A stretch of 64,000 nt of DNA, taken from the NCBI RefSeq assembly GCF_005048155.1, contig NZ_SUMB01000003.1, positions 620,001-684,000 of the forward strand, given 5' to 3'. A model generated the notes under the pieces. That model saw nothing but the letters and a program-made list of their open reading frames with translations. It had not been told where the DNA came from and searched no databases. Source of the DNA: Streptomyces piniterrae. Lineage in GTDB: Bacteria; Actinomycetota; Actinomycetes; Streptomycetales; Streptomycetaceae. Position 1 is the first letter of the stretch, and the number at the start of each line of letters is the position of its first letter. Below, piece after piece: positions 32,741 to 41,154 of this stretch. Both the position numbers and the translations under genes were made by a program.

Positions 32741-33616
32741 GTGGACACCACCCGTCAGGGGGCGGCGGTCAACGCCACGGGAATCGGAGTCGAGGGCCCG
32801 CGGGGATGGGCTTTCAGAGGTGTCGACATCTCCGCGGAACCGGGGTCGCTGATCGCTGTACAGGGCCCCTCGGGTTCCGGCCGTACCTGCCTGCTGCTCG
32901 CGCTCACCGGCCGGATGCGGATCACCGAGGGGACTGCGACGGTCGCCGGGTTCCCACTGCCCAAGCGGATGGGAGCGGTGCGCGGCCGTACCGCGATCGC
33001 ACACGTACCGGGCGTCGCCGACCTCGAACCGGCCCTCACGGCCGGTGAACACCTCCAGGAACAGGCCCTGTTGGGCCATCGCCTCAGCGGCTCGCTGAGC
33101 GGCTCCCTGCCGTGGAGCCGTCGCTACAAGGACGCCGCCCGCGCGCGGATCGACACCGCACTGGCGGCCGTCGGGCTCGACCCCACGACCCTGCCCAAGG
33201 GGCTGCGGACGCCGGTCCGTGATCTGGAGCGCCTCGAAGCGCTGCGACTCTCGCTCGCGCTCGCCGTGATGCACGGGCCTCGGCTGCTGGCCGTCGACGA
33301 TGTCGACCTCAAGCTGTCCGCGGCCGAACGCGCCCTGGCCTGGCAGCTGCTGCGGGACCTCGCGCTGGCCGGCACCACCGTGGTGGCCGCGGGCAGCGAC
33401 GCGCCGTCGGACGCCCTGATCGTCCGCACCGCGCAGGCCGGCACCACCGGCGCCGACGGCACCGGTCGTCGCGACGCCGAGGGCACCGCCGCTTCCGGCG
33501 CCCAGGACACCACCGGATCCACCACCCAGGACACGACCGCCCCCGGCCCGAACGGCCCGGCCGACACCCACGAGGAGGAAGCAGCGCATGCGTTCGCCGA
33601 AACTGGCCGCGCTTGA
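32741..33616 (+). CDS. Degenerate ABC ATPase partner of YhgE/Pip protein
   Basis: A 291-residue cytosolic ABC-type ATPase homologue. The phosphate loop reads VQGPSGSGRTCLLLALTGRM, with Arg in place of the invariant Walker A lysine. Walker B is RLLAVDDVDLKLS, and the LSGGQ signature is replaced by DLERLEALRLSLALA. The C-terminal 60 residues are a Thr/Gly-rich tail. The start is the GTG at 32741 after AAAGGAGGGG. The gene overlaps the next by 29 bases, so the two are coupled. It may bind nucleotide poorly and act as a regulatory or structural partner of the membrane protein; ATPase activity is doubtful. Confidence 0.88.
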   Translation: MDTTRQGAAVNATGIGVEGPRGWAFRGVDISAEPGSLIAVQGPSGSGRTCLLLALTGRMRITEGTATVAGFPLPKRMGAVRGRTAIAHVPGVADLEPALTAGEHLQEQALLGHRLSGSLSGSLPWSRRYKDAARARIDTALAAVGLDPTTLPKGLRTPVRDLERLEALRLSLALAVMHGPRLLAVDDVDLKLSAAERALAWQLLRDLALAGTTVVAAGSDAPSDALIVRTAQAGTTGADGTGRRDAEGTAASGAQDTTGSTTQDTTAPGPNGPADTHEEEAAHAFAETGRA

Positions 33617-35708
33617 GCTCAGGCGTTTCGGCAGGGGAAAGCTCCCCCGACTGGGCCTCGTCGCCCTGATGCTGATCCCCCTGCTCTACGGAGCCCTGTA
33701 CCTCTGCTCCTTCTGGGACCCCTACAGCCGCCTGGACAAGATCCCGGTGGCCCTCGTCAACGACGACCAGGGCGCCTCCGCGGACGGCAAGAAGATCACC
33801 GCGGGCGATGAACTGGCCGAGAACGTCAAGGACAGCAAGTTCTTCCACTGGGAGGAGGTCAGTGGCGCCGACGCCGCCAAGGGCCTGGAGAACGGCACGT
33901 ACTACCTCTCCCTGACCGTGCCGAAGGACTTCAGCAAGCGGATCGCCTCCAGCTCCGGCGACGACCCGCAGACCGGCGCGCTCAAGGTCCGTACGAACGA
34001 CGCCAACAACTACATCGTCGGCTCGATATCGAAGACCGTCTTCTCCGAGATCCGCGCCAAGACCTCGGCGAAGTCGTCGCGGGCCTTCCTCGACAAGATC
34101 TTCGTGTCCTTCTCCGACCTGCACGACGAGACGCAGAAGGCGGCCGACGGGGCCACCGACATCGACAACGGACTCGGCACCGCCAAGGACAAGACCGGCG
34201 AACTGGCCGACGGCCTCGGCAAGCTCGGCGAGGGTTCCGGCGCCGTCAGCAAGGGCGCGGGGGACGTGAGCAGGGGCACCACGGAGGCCGCCACCAAGGC
34301 CAGGCAGCTCAGCCAGGGCGCCGGCCAGGTCGCCGCCGGTACGCAGCAGCTCGCCGAGAAGGTCCAGGGCATCGCCAAGAAGGACCTCCCCTACCTCAGG
34401 GAGCACGGCAAGGAGATCGGCGAGAAGGCGCAGGTCGTCGCCGACCTCACCCAGACGCTCGACGAGGCTCTCAGCAAGCTGCCGGGGGACGCCGAAAAGG
34501 CCGCAACCCAGGCCCGCCAGAACGCCGACGACGCCGCGGAGCTCTACCAGAGCCGCTGTGGCGGACTGATCTCCACCGATCCCGACTGCCCCAAGCTGAA
34601 GGCAATCGCGGACGGTACCGCGCTGGCCGCCGATACGGCGGAGAAGGTCAACGGCGCCATCGGCAAGCTGGACCTCCAGGAGCTGCACGGCAAACTGCGC
34701 AACCTGCACCAGGTTGCCACGATGGTCGCGCAGGAGGCTCCGGGCATCGCCGACCGCGCGGACAAGGCCATCGCCAAGATCAACGCGCTCAACGACGGTG
34801 CCCAGAAGGTGTCCCGGGGCGCCGGCCAGTTCGCCGACGCGCTGCCCGCGCTGGCCAACGGCGCAGGCAAGGTCGCCGATGGCGCGGGCAAGGTCCACAC
34901 CGGCGTCGGCACCGCCAAGGACGGCGCCGACAAAATCACCGGCGGTCTCTTCAAGCTCAAGGACGGCACCAACCAGCTGGCCGACGGGCTGGAGAGCGGC
35001 GTCGCCAAGATCCCGGACTACAACAAGAAAGACCGCGACGCCCGCACCGAGGTGATGGCCGACCCCGTCGAGCTGGCCGCCAAGTCGATGCACAAGGCGC
35101 CCAACTACGGCACCGGCCTCGCGCCGTACTTCATACCGCTGTCCCTCTGGGTCGGCGCGATGGTCGCGTTCATGCTCTTCGCCCCGCTGAGCAAGCGCGC
35201 ACTGGCCGCCGGCGCGCCCGGCTGGCGAATAGCGCTCGGCTCCTGGCTGCCGGCGTTCGCGGTCGGTGTGGCACAGGTGCTGGCCCTGATGGCGGTACTC
35301 CACTGGGGCCTCGGCCTGGAGATGGCCCGCTCGGCCGGCACGATCGGCTTCCTGCTGCTGGCCACGGCCTGCTTCACGGCCATCATCCAGCTGCTGAGCG
35401 CGTACTTCGGACCGGCCGGAAGGGTGCTCACCCTGGTCATCCTGATGCTCCAGCTGACGTCGGCGGGCGGCACCTACCCGGTGCAGACCAGCCCGGGGTT
35501 CTTTGTCGCCATCCACCCGTTCCTGCCGATGAGTTACGTCGTCGACGGTCTGCGCCGGCTCATCACGGGCGGCGACACGGCCATCGTCTGGCAGGGTTCG
35601 GCGGTCCTGGCGGCCTTCACCCTCGGCGCGTTGGCGCTCACCGCTCTCGCGGCGCGCGGCCGGCAGGTCGTACGGATGAAGGATCTGCATCCGGAGCTCA
35701 GCCTGTGA
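33588..35708 (+). CDS. YhgE/Pip-domain membrane protein, ABC-2 permease-like
   Basis: A 706-residue membrane protein. One N-terminal helix (LVALMLIPLLYGALYLC, about 20-40) is followed by a YhgE N-terminal domain (IPVALVNDDQGASADGKKI). A long extracytoplasmic region holds repeats such as DGLGKLGEGSGAVSKGAGDVSRG and GAGKVADGAGKVHTGVGTAKDGADKITGG, typical of the X-D/K-G heptads of phage-infection-protein relatives. The C-terminal 200 residues contain about five ABC-2-type membrane helices. GAGGAGG precedes the ATG. With the ATPase-like protein it probably forms an export or cell-envelope complex. The role of Pip relatives is poorly known outside phage reception and type VII-like secretion. Confidence 0.9.
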   Translation: MRSPKLAALELRRFGRGKLPRLGLVALMLIPLLYGALYLCSFWDPYSRLDKIPVALVNDDQGASADGKKITAGDELAENVKDSKFFHWEEVSGADAAKGLENGTYYLSLTVPKDFSKRIASSSGDDPQTGALKVRTNDANNYIVGSISKTVFSEIRAKTSAKSSRAFLDKIFVSFSDLHDETQKAADGATDIDNGLGTAKDKTGELADGLGKLGEGSGAVSKGAGDVSRGTTEAATKARQLSQGAGQVAAGTQQLAEKVQGIAKKDLPYLREHGKEIGEKAQVVADLTQTLDEALSKLPGDAEKAATQARQNADDAAELYQSRCGGLISTDPDCPKLKAIADGTALAADTAEKVNGAIGKLDLQELHGKLRNLHQVATMVAQEAPGIADRADKAIAKINALNDGAQKVSRGAGQFADALPALANGAGKVADGAGKVHTGVGTAKDGADKITGGLFKLKDGTNQLADGLESGVAKIPDYNKKDRDARTEVMADPVELAAKSMHKAPNYGTGLAPYFIPLSLWVGAMVAFMLFAPLSKRALAAGAPGWRIALGSWLPAFAVGVAQVLALMAVLHWGLGLEMARSAGTIGFLLLATACFTAIIQLLSAYFGPAGRVLTLVILMLQLTSAGGTYPVQTSPGFFVAIHPFLPMSYVVDGLRRLITGGDTAIVWQGSAVLAAFTLGALALTALAARGRQVVRMKDLHPELSL

Positions 35709-36400
35709 GCATCCGCTCCGGCCGTGGGGGCGGTGCCGGCAGCGGCACCGCCCCCGGGGCTCGTCTCTGCGCCGCGACCGGGCCCCGCCGCGTCGCCACC
35801 GGGCGCCGACGCGAGGCCACCCGGCGCAGGCTCTTCGAGGCCGCGGTCTCCCTCATCGCCGAACAGGGCTTCTCCGCCACCACCGTGGACGAGATCGCCG
35901 ACCGGGCGGGTGTCGCGAAGGGCACCGTCTACTACAACTTCACCAGCAAAAACGTCCTGTACGAGGAGCTCCTGCGGGACGGCATCGACCAACTCGCCGA
36001 CTCACTGCGGCAGGCCGAGCGGACGGCCGCGGCACGGGGCGGCTCCCGGGTCGACGCGCTGGACGCGATGATCCGGGCCGGTCTGGAGTTCTGCGCCGGC
36101 TCCCCGGCGCTCACCCAGCTCTACGCCGCCGAACTCTGGCGCACCAACCGCACCTGGCGCGCCACCGTGAAGTCGGTACGCGGCCGGGCCCTGGCCGTCG
36201 TCGAATCCGTCCTGCGGGACGCGGTGGCCACCGGCGAACTCACCGACGAACTCGACATCCAGCTCACCGCCTCGGCCCTGTTCGGCATGGTCCTGGTCGC
36301 CGCGCTGGACTGGCAGTCCTTCCAGCCGCACCGCTCGGTCGAGGATGTGCACGCGTCGCTCTCGCGGCTGGTGCAGGGGCGGGTGAGCGGCGGGGCGTAG
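35705..36400 (+). CDS. TetR-family regulator of the YhgE operon
   Basis: A 231-residue repressor. After a basic, flexible 36-residue extension comes the HTH domain: TRRRLFEAAVSLIAEQGFSATTVDEIADRAGVAKGTVYYNFTSK. The C-terminal ligand domain (AALDWQSFQPHRSVEDVHASL) is TetR_C-like. The GTG at 35705 overlaps the upstream stop (GTGA). As the third gene of the operon, and with a palindrome before the first gene, it likely autoregulates the set. The signal is unknown. Confidence 0.92.
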   Translation: MSIRSGRGGGAGSGTAPGARLCAATGPRRVATGRRREATRRRLFEAAVSLIAEQGFSATTVDEIADRAGVAKGTVYYNFTSKNVLYEELLRDGIDQLADSLRQAERTAAARGGSRVDALDAMIRAGLEFCAGSPALTQLYAAELWRTNRTWRATVKSVRGRALAVVESVLRDAVATGELTDELDIQLTASALFGMVLVAALDWQSFQPHRSVEDVHASLSRLVQGRVSGGA

Positions 36401-36420
36401 CGGCCGCGTTCCCCCTGGTA

Positions 36421-36463
36421 CGACGACCGGCCCGCCACGACTGTCGTGGCGGGCCGGTCGTCG
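36421..36463. terminator. 20-bp perfect-stem terminator
   Basis: Bases 36421-36440 pair perfectly with 36444-36463 (centre GGCGGG/CCCGCC) around a CTG loop. It lies 20 bp past the tetR stop and 65 bp past the convergent agmatinase stop, so it should end both transcripts. Confidence 0.85.
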
Positions 36464-36486
36464 TCAAGCTCGTCGTCGAGCTCGTG

Positions 36487-36530
36487 GTCCGGTTCGTTGT
36501 CCGGTTCGTCGTCCGGTTCGTCGTCCGGTC
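36487..36530. repeat. 12-bp tandem repeat next to agmatinase stop
   Basis: GTCCGGTTCGTC (with one T variant) is repeated about 3.5 times and runs directly into the agmatinase stop codon at 36529. Multiples of three keep any read-through frame open. It is probably a slippage product. Confidence 0.75.
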
Positions 36531-37497
36531 AGCCGCGCGACGCCGCGATCTGCCGGGACATGATCGTGGTGAGCTCGTAGGCCGCGTGGGAGGCGGCCAC
36601 CGAGGTGATCTCCGCATGGTCGTAGGCCGGGGCGACCTCGACCAGGTCGGCGGAGACCAGGTTGCAGGTCGCCAGGCCGCGCAGGATCTCCAGGAGCTCG
36701 CGGGAGGTGAGACCGCCGGCCTCCGGGGTGCCGGTGCCGGGGGCGTGGGCCGGGTCCAGGACGTCGATGTCGATGGAGATGTAGAGGGGCCGGTCGCCGA
36801 TGCGCTGGCGGAGCTGGTCGGCGACCTCGTCGACGCCGCGGCGCATCACGTCCGCGGAGGTGACGATGCCGAAGCCCATCTTCTCGTCGTCGTCGAGGTC
36901 CTTCTTGCCGTAGAGCGGGCCGCGGGTGCCGACATGGGAGAGGGCGGAGGTGTCGAGGATGCCTTCCTCGACGGCACGGCGGAAGGGGGTGCCGTGGGTG
37001 TACTCGGCGCCGAAGTAGGTGTCCCAGGTGTCCAGGTGCGCGTCGAAGTGGAGCAGCGCGACCGGGCCGTGCTTCTTCGCCATGGAGCGGAGCAGGGGGA
37101 GCGCGATGGTGTGGTCGCCGCCGAGCGTCATGAGACGGGCCCCGGTGGCGAGGAGGTCGTCCGCCGCGGCCTCGACGCTCTCCACCGCCTCGTTGATGTT
37201 GAAGGGGTTGGCGGCGATGTCGCCGGCGTCCGCGACCTGGGCGAGCGCGAACGGGGACGCGTCCTGGGCCGGGTTGTACGGGCGCAGCAGACGGGACGCC
37301 TCGCGGATGGCGTTACCGCCGAAGCGGGCGCCGGGGCGGTAGGAGACACCGGTGTCGAAGGGGACGCCGACGACGGCCACATCGGCCCGGGACACCTCGT
37401 CGAGGCGGGGCAGACGCGCGAAGGTCGCCGGACCGGCGTAGCGCGGGATACGGGAGGAGTCGACGGGGCCCACGGGCTGCGGGGATGCGGTGGTCAT
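36529..37497 (-). CDS. speB: Agmatinase / ureohydrolase family enzyme
   Basis: Hydrolyses agmatine (or a guanidino acid) to a polyamine precursor plus urea. The 322 residues contain the complete binuclear manganese site: GGDHTIALP (His), [12 protein letters not shown] (Asp, His, Asp), and [21 protein letters not shown] (Asp, Asp and substrate-binding Glu). The start at 37497 lacks a ribosome site, and TACCCT ends seven bases before it, so the mRNA is probably leaderless. It is monocistronic between two unrelated operons. Guanidinobutyrase is the main alternative specificity, since the family is hard to separate by sequence. Confidence 0.9.
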   Translation of the reverse strand: MTTASPQPVGPVDSSRIPRYAGPATFARLPRLDEVSRADVAVVGVPFDTGVSYRPGARFGGNAIREASRLLRPYNPAQDASPFALAQVADAGDIAANPFNINEAVESVEAAADDLLATGARLMTLGGDHTIALPLLRSMAKKHGPVALLHFDAHLDTWDTYFGAEYTHGTPFRRAVEEGILDTSALSHVGTRGPLYGKKDLDDDEKMGFGIVTSADVMRRGVDEVADQLRQRIGDRPLYISIDIDVLDPAHAPGTGTPEAGGLTSRELLEILRGLATCNLVSADLVEVAPAYDHAEITSVAASHAAYELTTIMSRQIAASRG

Positions 37498-37589
37498 GAG
37501 GTGGAGGGTAGGGGCGACGGGGCGATCCGGACATGGACATTTGCGCGAGGAAGGCGGGAGGCGTTCGACAGTTCGTCGAGGGGCATCGG

Positions 37590-38036
37590 TCAGGCCGGCC
37601 GCTCGGGTCCGGGCTCCGGCGCTTGGGGCGCCTCGGCCTCGCGCCCCCGGCGGGCGTGGGAACCCGAGCAGTCACCGGTGCAGTCACCGGTGCAGTCGCC
37701 GGATCGGCCACCGGACCGGTCACCGGACCAGGTGACGGTGACCTGGAGGTGGCCCTCCAGCCCGGTCTTCGTGATCACCGCGCCCGCCTCGGCGGTCAGC
37801 CGGACCCCGAACTGGATCTGCACCTGGTCCGGGCGCTGCGCCAGCGAGCTGAAGCTGCGCAGCGCCGCGTCGGCGGCGCCCCGTACGCCGTCCAGGGCGC
37901 GGTTGAAGGTGGAGGTTCCGGTCGCGATCGCGCCGTCGCCACGGGAGGCGCCCACCATGCCCGACTCGTCGGGAAGGGCCTCCACCGTCACCTCGCCCCC
38001 GCCGTCCAGGGGAAAGCGGAGAAGTTCGCCGGTCAT
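37590..38036 (-). CDS. CU044_2847 family protein, trypsin-co-occurring (TCO) domain
   Basis: A 148-residue protein, last gene of the kinase-motor-protease operon. Residues 1-105 ([21 protein letters not shown]...[33 protein letters not shown]) match the small beta-rich TCO domain that recurs beside trypsin-like proteases and NTPase conflict systems in actinobacteria. The tail has a [13 protein letters not shown] repeat with three evenly spaced cysteines from a 12-bp DNA repeat, then an acidic/proline-rich end. The start overlaps the kinase stop (ATGA). It is probably an adaptor that brings the protease to the complex; that is inference. Confidence 0.8.
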   Translation of the reverse strand: MTGELLRFPLDGGGEVTVEALPDESGMVGASRGDGAIATGTSTFNRALDGVRGAADAALRSFSSLAQRPDQVQIQFGVRLTAEAGAVITKTGLEGHLQVTVTWSGDRSGGRSGDCTGDCTGDCSGSHARRGREAEAPQAPEPGPERPA

Positions 38037-39970
38037 GAGGATCGGAACCTTTCGGGGTACTCGCGCAGGTCGTGGAACTCACGGATGCCGCGGAGGGCGG
38101 GCCCGTGCGGCCCGGTCGGCGCACCTGGCTCCGGTGACGCCGCCGGCTCCGCCGACTCCTCCGGGTCGTACGGAACGATCTCGTGGCCGACGTCGGAGGC
38201 GCAGCGGAAGCCGATGGACGGGTCGGCGTGGTCGACGCGGGCCTGGGACTGGTACGAGACCAGGCCGTACACCTCCAGCAGTTCGCCCGCGGCGCCGCCG
38301 CGCACCCCGCGGAAGCCGCGTACGCTGCCCGCCGCGACCCATTCGTTGACGTTCCCTGTCATATCGAGCACGCCCCAGGGGGACTGCCCGGCGGGAAGGG
38401 CGCCGACCGGGGAGGTGGCCACGCTGCGCAGCCGAGGGACGCCCGGCGGGCCGTAGCAGCGGGCGCGCTCGAAGGTGCTGCCCCAGGGGTACATCCGGTC
38501 GTCCTCGGCGCCGCGGGCCGCCTTCTCCCATTCGAGCGGGGCGGGCAGCCGCTTGCCGCGCCACAGGGCGTAGCACAGCGCGTCGCGCCAGCTGACGGAT
38601 GTCACGGGGTGGTCGGGCGCCTCGGCCAGTACCTCCCTGAAGCCCTGCGGCTTCGGGTAGTTGACGGCCTCGACGAACTCGGCGTACTGGGCGTTGGTGA
38701 CCGGCGTGCGGTCGATGTCGAAGACCCGGCAGAACACCTTGCGGGGGCCGCCGTCGGCGGTGAGCTGGCGGACCTGGTCGTCGTCCGGCCCCATCCGTGC
38801 GGTGATCAGGGCGTACCGGGCCTGGGAGTCGCTCAGGCCGTGGATGAAGGGGCCCGCCGGGATCCGCACCATGCCGGGGGCGGGCGCGCGGTCCACCCGT
38901 CGGATGAGGTGTTCCCCGCATACGGGGCAGGCCGTCCCGCCGCCCGTGCCCCTGCCCCGCCCCGGCCCCGGGCCGATGTACCCGCACCCCTGGCAGTACG
39001 GCCGGTACAGGTCCTGTTCCGCCAGGGTGCCGGCCATGTCGTCGTGCAGCAGGGTGTCGGCGATGGCCTGAGCGGTGGGGCGGTCCTCGGGGCGCGGCGA
39101 GAGCATCGCCACGACGATGTGCGCGAGCTCTTCCGGTACGTCCGGGCAGCGCTCGGCCAACTCCCGGCGCAGGGCGCCCGGTTCGCTGAGCGGCCAGTGG
39201 CCCGTGAGACGCCCGGTGAGGCACTGGTGGAAGATCATGCCGAGGGCGTACACATCGTCCGCGGGCGTCGCCAGATCCATCCGCTCGACGCGCTGCGGGG
39301 AGAGGTATTCGATCCGGGTGGTGACGTCCGCGAGCTCGCCGGCGCCGCTGAGCCCCCAGTCGATGAGGCGCACCTCGTTCGCCCTGGTCAGCAGGATGTT
39401 GGTGGGTTTGAGGTCACGGTGGCAGACCTCCGCGGCGTGGGCGTGCGCGAGCGCGCTGGCGACTCCGCCGCACACCCGGGCCGACTGGCTGAGCGACAGC
39501 CGCCCGGCGGCCAGGAGTTCGGCGAGGGCGGGCCCGTCCACGTACTCCATGAAGAGCGCCGGACCGAGGGCCATCCGGATGACCTCGGCCACCCGGCCGT
39601 CCGCTTCCGCGCCACCTCCGTTGGCGCCGCCCGCGCCGTCCGCCTTCGCGCCGTCCGCATCGGCCGCCCGCGGACCGTCCTCGACCTGCTCCAGCGCGGG
39701 CATGGCCAGCACCGGGCGGGCGGTGCACGGCGCCTGGCCGAGCCGGGCCACCGCGACCTCGCACTCGTGCAGGAACGCCCGGTCGGCCGCGCTGCCGAGA
39801 CGGGCCCGCACCTCACCGCGGATCCGCTTCACCGCGAGCCGCTCGCCGTACCGGCCCTCGACCACGCCGACCTCGGAGAACCCGCCGCGGCGCACCTCAC
39901 GCACCTCATGGCCGGTGCTCAGCCGGGCTCCGGTCCGCAGCCCCTCATGCGGATCCGCCTCGATCGCCAT
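38033..39970 (-). CDS. Ser/Thr protein kinase fused to a formylglycine-generating-enzyme-like domain
   Basis: A 645-residue soluble protein. The kinase (about 15-310) has RRGGFSEVGVVEG, the ATP lysine in LAVKRI (48), HRDLKPTN (Asp186) and DWG (204-206) in place of DFG. An Ala/Gly/Asp-rich insert (98-127) interrupts the N-lobe. A CxxC...CxxC knuckle (YCQGCG...ACPVCGEH, 326-352) joins it to an FGE-sulfatase/C-type-lectin domain (GMVRIPAGPFIHG, SVSWRDALCYALWRGKRLPAPLEWEKAARG, DMTGNVNEWV, GFRCASD). ATG 39970 is chosen for GGGAG six bases upstream; ATG 40036 is an alternative. There is no membrane helix, unlike PknB-type receptors. It probably phosphorylates partners read by the FHA domain of the operon's first gene. 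Confidence 0.9.
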   Translation of the reverse strand: MAIEADPHEGLRTGARLSTGHEVREVRRGGFSEVGVVEGRYGERLAVKRIRGEVRARLGSAADRAFLHECEVAVARLGQAPCTARPVLAMPALEQVEDGPRAADADGAKADGAGGANGGGAEADGRVAEVIRMALGPALFMEYVDGPALAELLAAGRLSLSQSARVCGGVASALAHAHAAEVCHRDLKPTNILLTRANEVRLIDWGLSGAGELADVTTRIEYLSPQRVERMDLATPADDVYALGMIFHQCLTGRLTGHWPLSEPGALRRELAERCPDVPEELAHIVVAMLSPRPEDRPTAQAIADTLLHDDMAGTLAEQDLYRPYCQGCGYIGPGPGRGRGTGGGTACPVCGEHLIRRVDRAPAPGMVRIPAGPFIHGLSDSQARYALITARMGPDDDQVRQLTADGGPRKVFCRVFDIDRTPVTNAQYAEFVEAVNYPKPQGFREVLAEAPDHPVTSVSWRDALCYALWRGKRLPAPLEWEKAARGAEDDRMYPWGSTFERARCYGPPGVPRLRSVATSPVGALPAGQSPWGVLDMTGNVNEWVAAGSVRGFRGVRGGAAGELLEVYGLVSYQSQARVDHADPSIGFRCASDVGHEIVPYDPEESAEPAASPEPGAPTGPHGPALRGIREFHDLREYPERFRSS

Positions 39971-40152
39971 CTTCCGCTCCCGTCCCGGCCGCGCGGCGGC
40001 GCCGGACCTCGTCCCAACTCCCGTGCGGGCGGCCATTGTTCACCAGTTGCCGACGATTCGACGCACCGGTCGACGCACCGGCCCCACTCCCCGGCCCGAC
40101 CCACCGGTCCGATGCAGCGGCCCGACAGCCCGGCCACCCGTCGCGCGACGGA

Positions 40153-40220
40153 CCCACCTCTCAGGTCGGCTCACCTCTCTGGTCGGCCCACCTCTCAGGT
40201 CGACCCACCTCCCGGATCAG
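40153..40220. repeat. 17-bp tandem repeat, four copies
   Basis: Units CCCACCTCTCAGGTCGG, CTCACCTCTCTGGTCGG, CCCACCTCTCAGGTCGA and a diverged fourth lie in the 278-bp gap between the ExbD-like and kinase genes. Each unit contains ACCTCTCAGGT, an inverted repeat, so a protein-binding or hairpin role is possible. Confidence 0.8.
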
Positions 40221-40248
40221 CCCGCTCCACTCCCCGGTCCGCCCCGCC

Positions 40249-41154
40249 TCACCTCCGGAACATCCCCGGCACCTCCCTCGCCACCAGCTGCGGCCGGCCG
40301 AAGAAGATCAGCTTCAGGATCTGCAGAACCACCAGTGACCCGATCGCAGCCAGGGCGAGCAGCCACCAGGGCGCGTCCCACACGTCGCTGTCCTTCTCCG
40401 GGCGCACCTCGCCGACCACCAGCCGGACCTGCTGTTCGGCCTGGAGGCCGGTGCTGTCCGTGACGCGTATGCCGAAGGTGAAGATGCCTTCCTCGGCGGG
40501 TTTGCCGGTCAGCTCGCCCCTGCTGGACAGCTTCATGCCGTCGGGCAGGGTGCCGGCCGGCTCCCAGGTGTACGAACCGCTGCCCGCGTCGGCCGCGAAG
40601 CGGTGTGCCGGATATGCCTCGCCCTTCTTGCCTTCGGGCACCGCGACCGTCTTGGAGACGACCCGCAGCCGCGGGCGCTCGGCCCCCTCCTCCGCCGCCC
40701 TGCGCACCTTCAACGACAGGGTGCGCTCGGCGCGTTGGCCCTTGGAGTCCTCCACCCGGACGGTGGTACGGACCTCGCCGGGCGCGTCGGCGGGCTGCTC
40801 CGCGCGCCCGGTGAGCACGCCCTCCGGGGTGAGCGTCAGCCCTTCGGGGAGGTCACCGGACGTCCGGTCCCAGTGGTACGGGGCGACGCCGCCGACGGCC
40901 GCCAGGGTGAGTTCGTACGGCGAGCCGGCCAGCGCGTCGGGCGCCTTGGCGGTGGCGATCTCGACCTTGGGTGGTTTCGTCTCCTGCTGCTGGCCGGCCG
41001 GCGTGTTGGCGCTGACCAGGCTGAGCAGTACGGCCAGGAACATCAGCGTGGCGATGATGATGAGCAGCAGGTCGATGAAGCGCAGCTCCACCGGCGCGCC
41101 GTCCTCGCCGCCGCGCCGCCCGCCGAATCCCCCGGCTCCCCCGAAGCCGCGCAT
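40249..41154 (-). CDS. ExbD/MotB-like membrane protein with two Ig (He_PIG) domains
   Basis: A 301-residue membrane protein. A Gly-rich cytoplasmic N-terminus precedes helix PVELRFIDLLLIIIATLMFL (21-40) with Asp28 in an FIDLLLIII context, the position of the proton-carrying Asp in ExbD/TolR/MotB. Two putative Ig domains follow (about 65-152: GVAPYHWDRTSGDLPEGLTLTPEG; about 160-248: GSGSYTWEPAGTLPDGMKLSSRG). A second helix lies near the C-terminus (WWLLALAAIGSLVVLQILKLI). Its ATG shares a base with the stop of the ExbB-like gene (TGATG). It probably forms the stator partner of that protein, with Ig domains replacing a peptidoglycan-binding domain. Confidence 0.8.
   Translation of the reverse strand: MRGFGGAGGFGGRRGGEDGAPVELRFIDLLLIIIATLMFLAVLLSLVSANTPAGQQQETKPPKVEIATAKAPDALAGSPYELTLAAVGGVAPYHWDRTSGDLPEGLTLTPEGVLTGRAEQPADAPGEVRTTVRVEDSKGQRAERTLSLKVRRAAEEGAERPRLRVVSKTVAVPEGKKGEAYPAHRFAADAGSGSYTWEPAGTLPDGMKLSSRGELTGKPAEEGIFTFGIRVTDSTGLQAEQQVRLVVGEVRPEKDSDVWDAPWWLLALAAIGSLVVLQILKLIFFGRPQLVAREVPGMFRR

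Noticed and set aside
33309..35690. A long minus-strand open frame opposite the YhgE/Pip gene
   Set aside because: Repetitive Gly/Leu/Val sequence mirrors the heptad repeats of the real protein; no motif.
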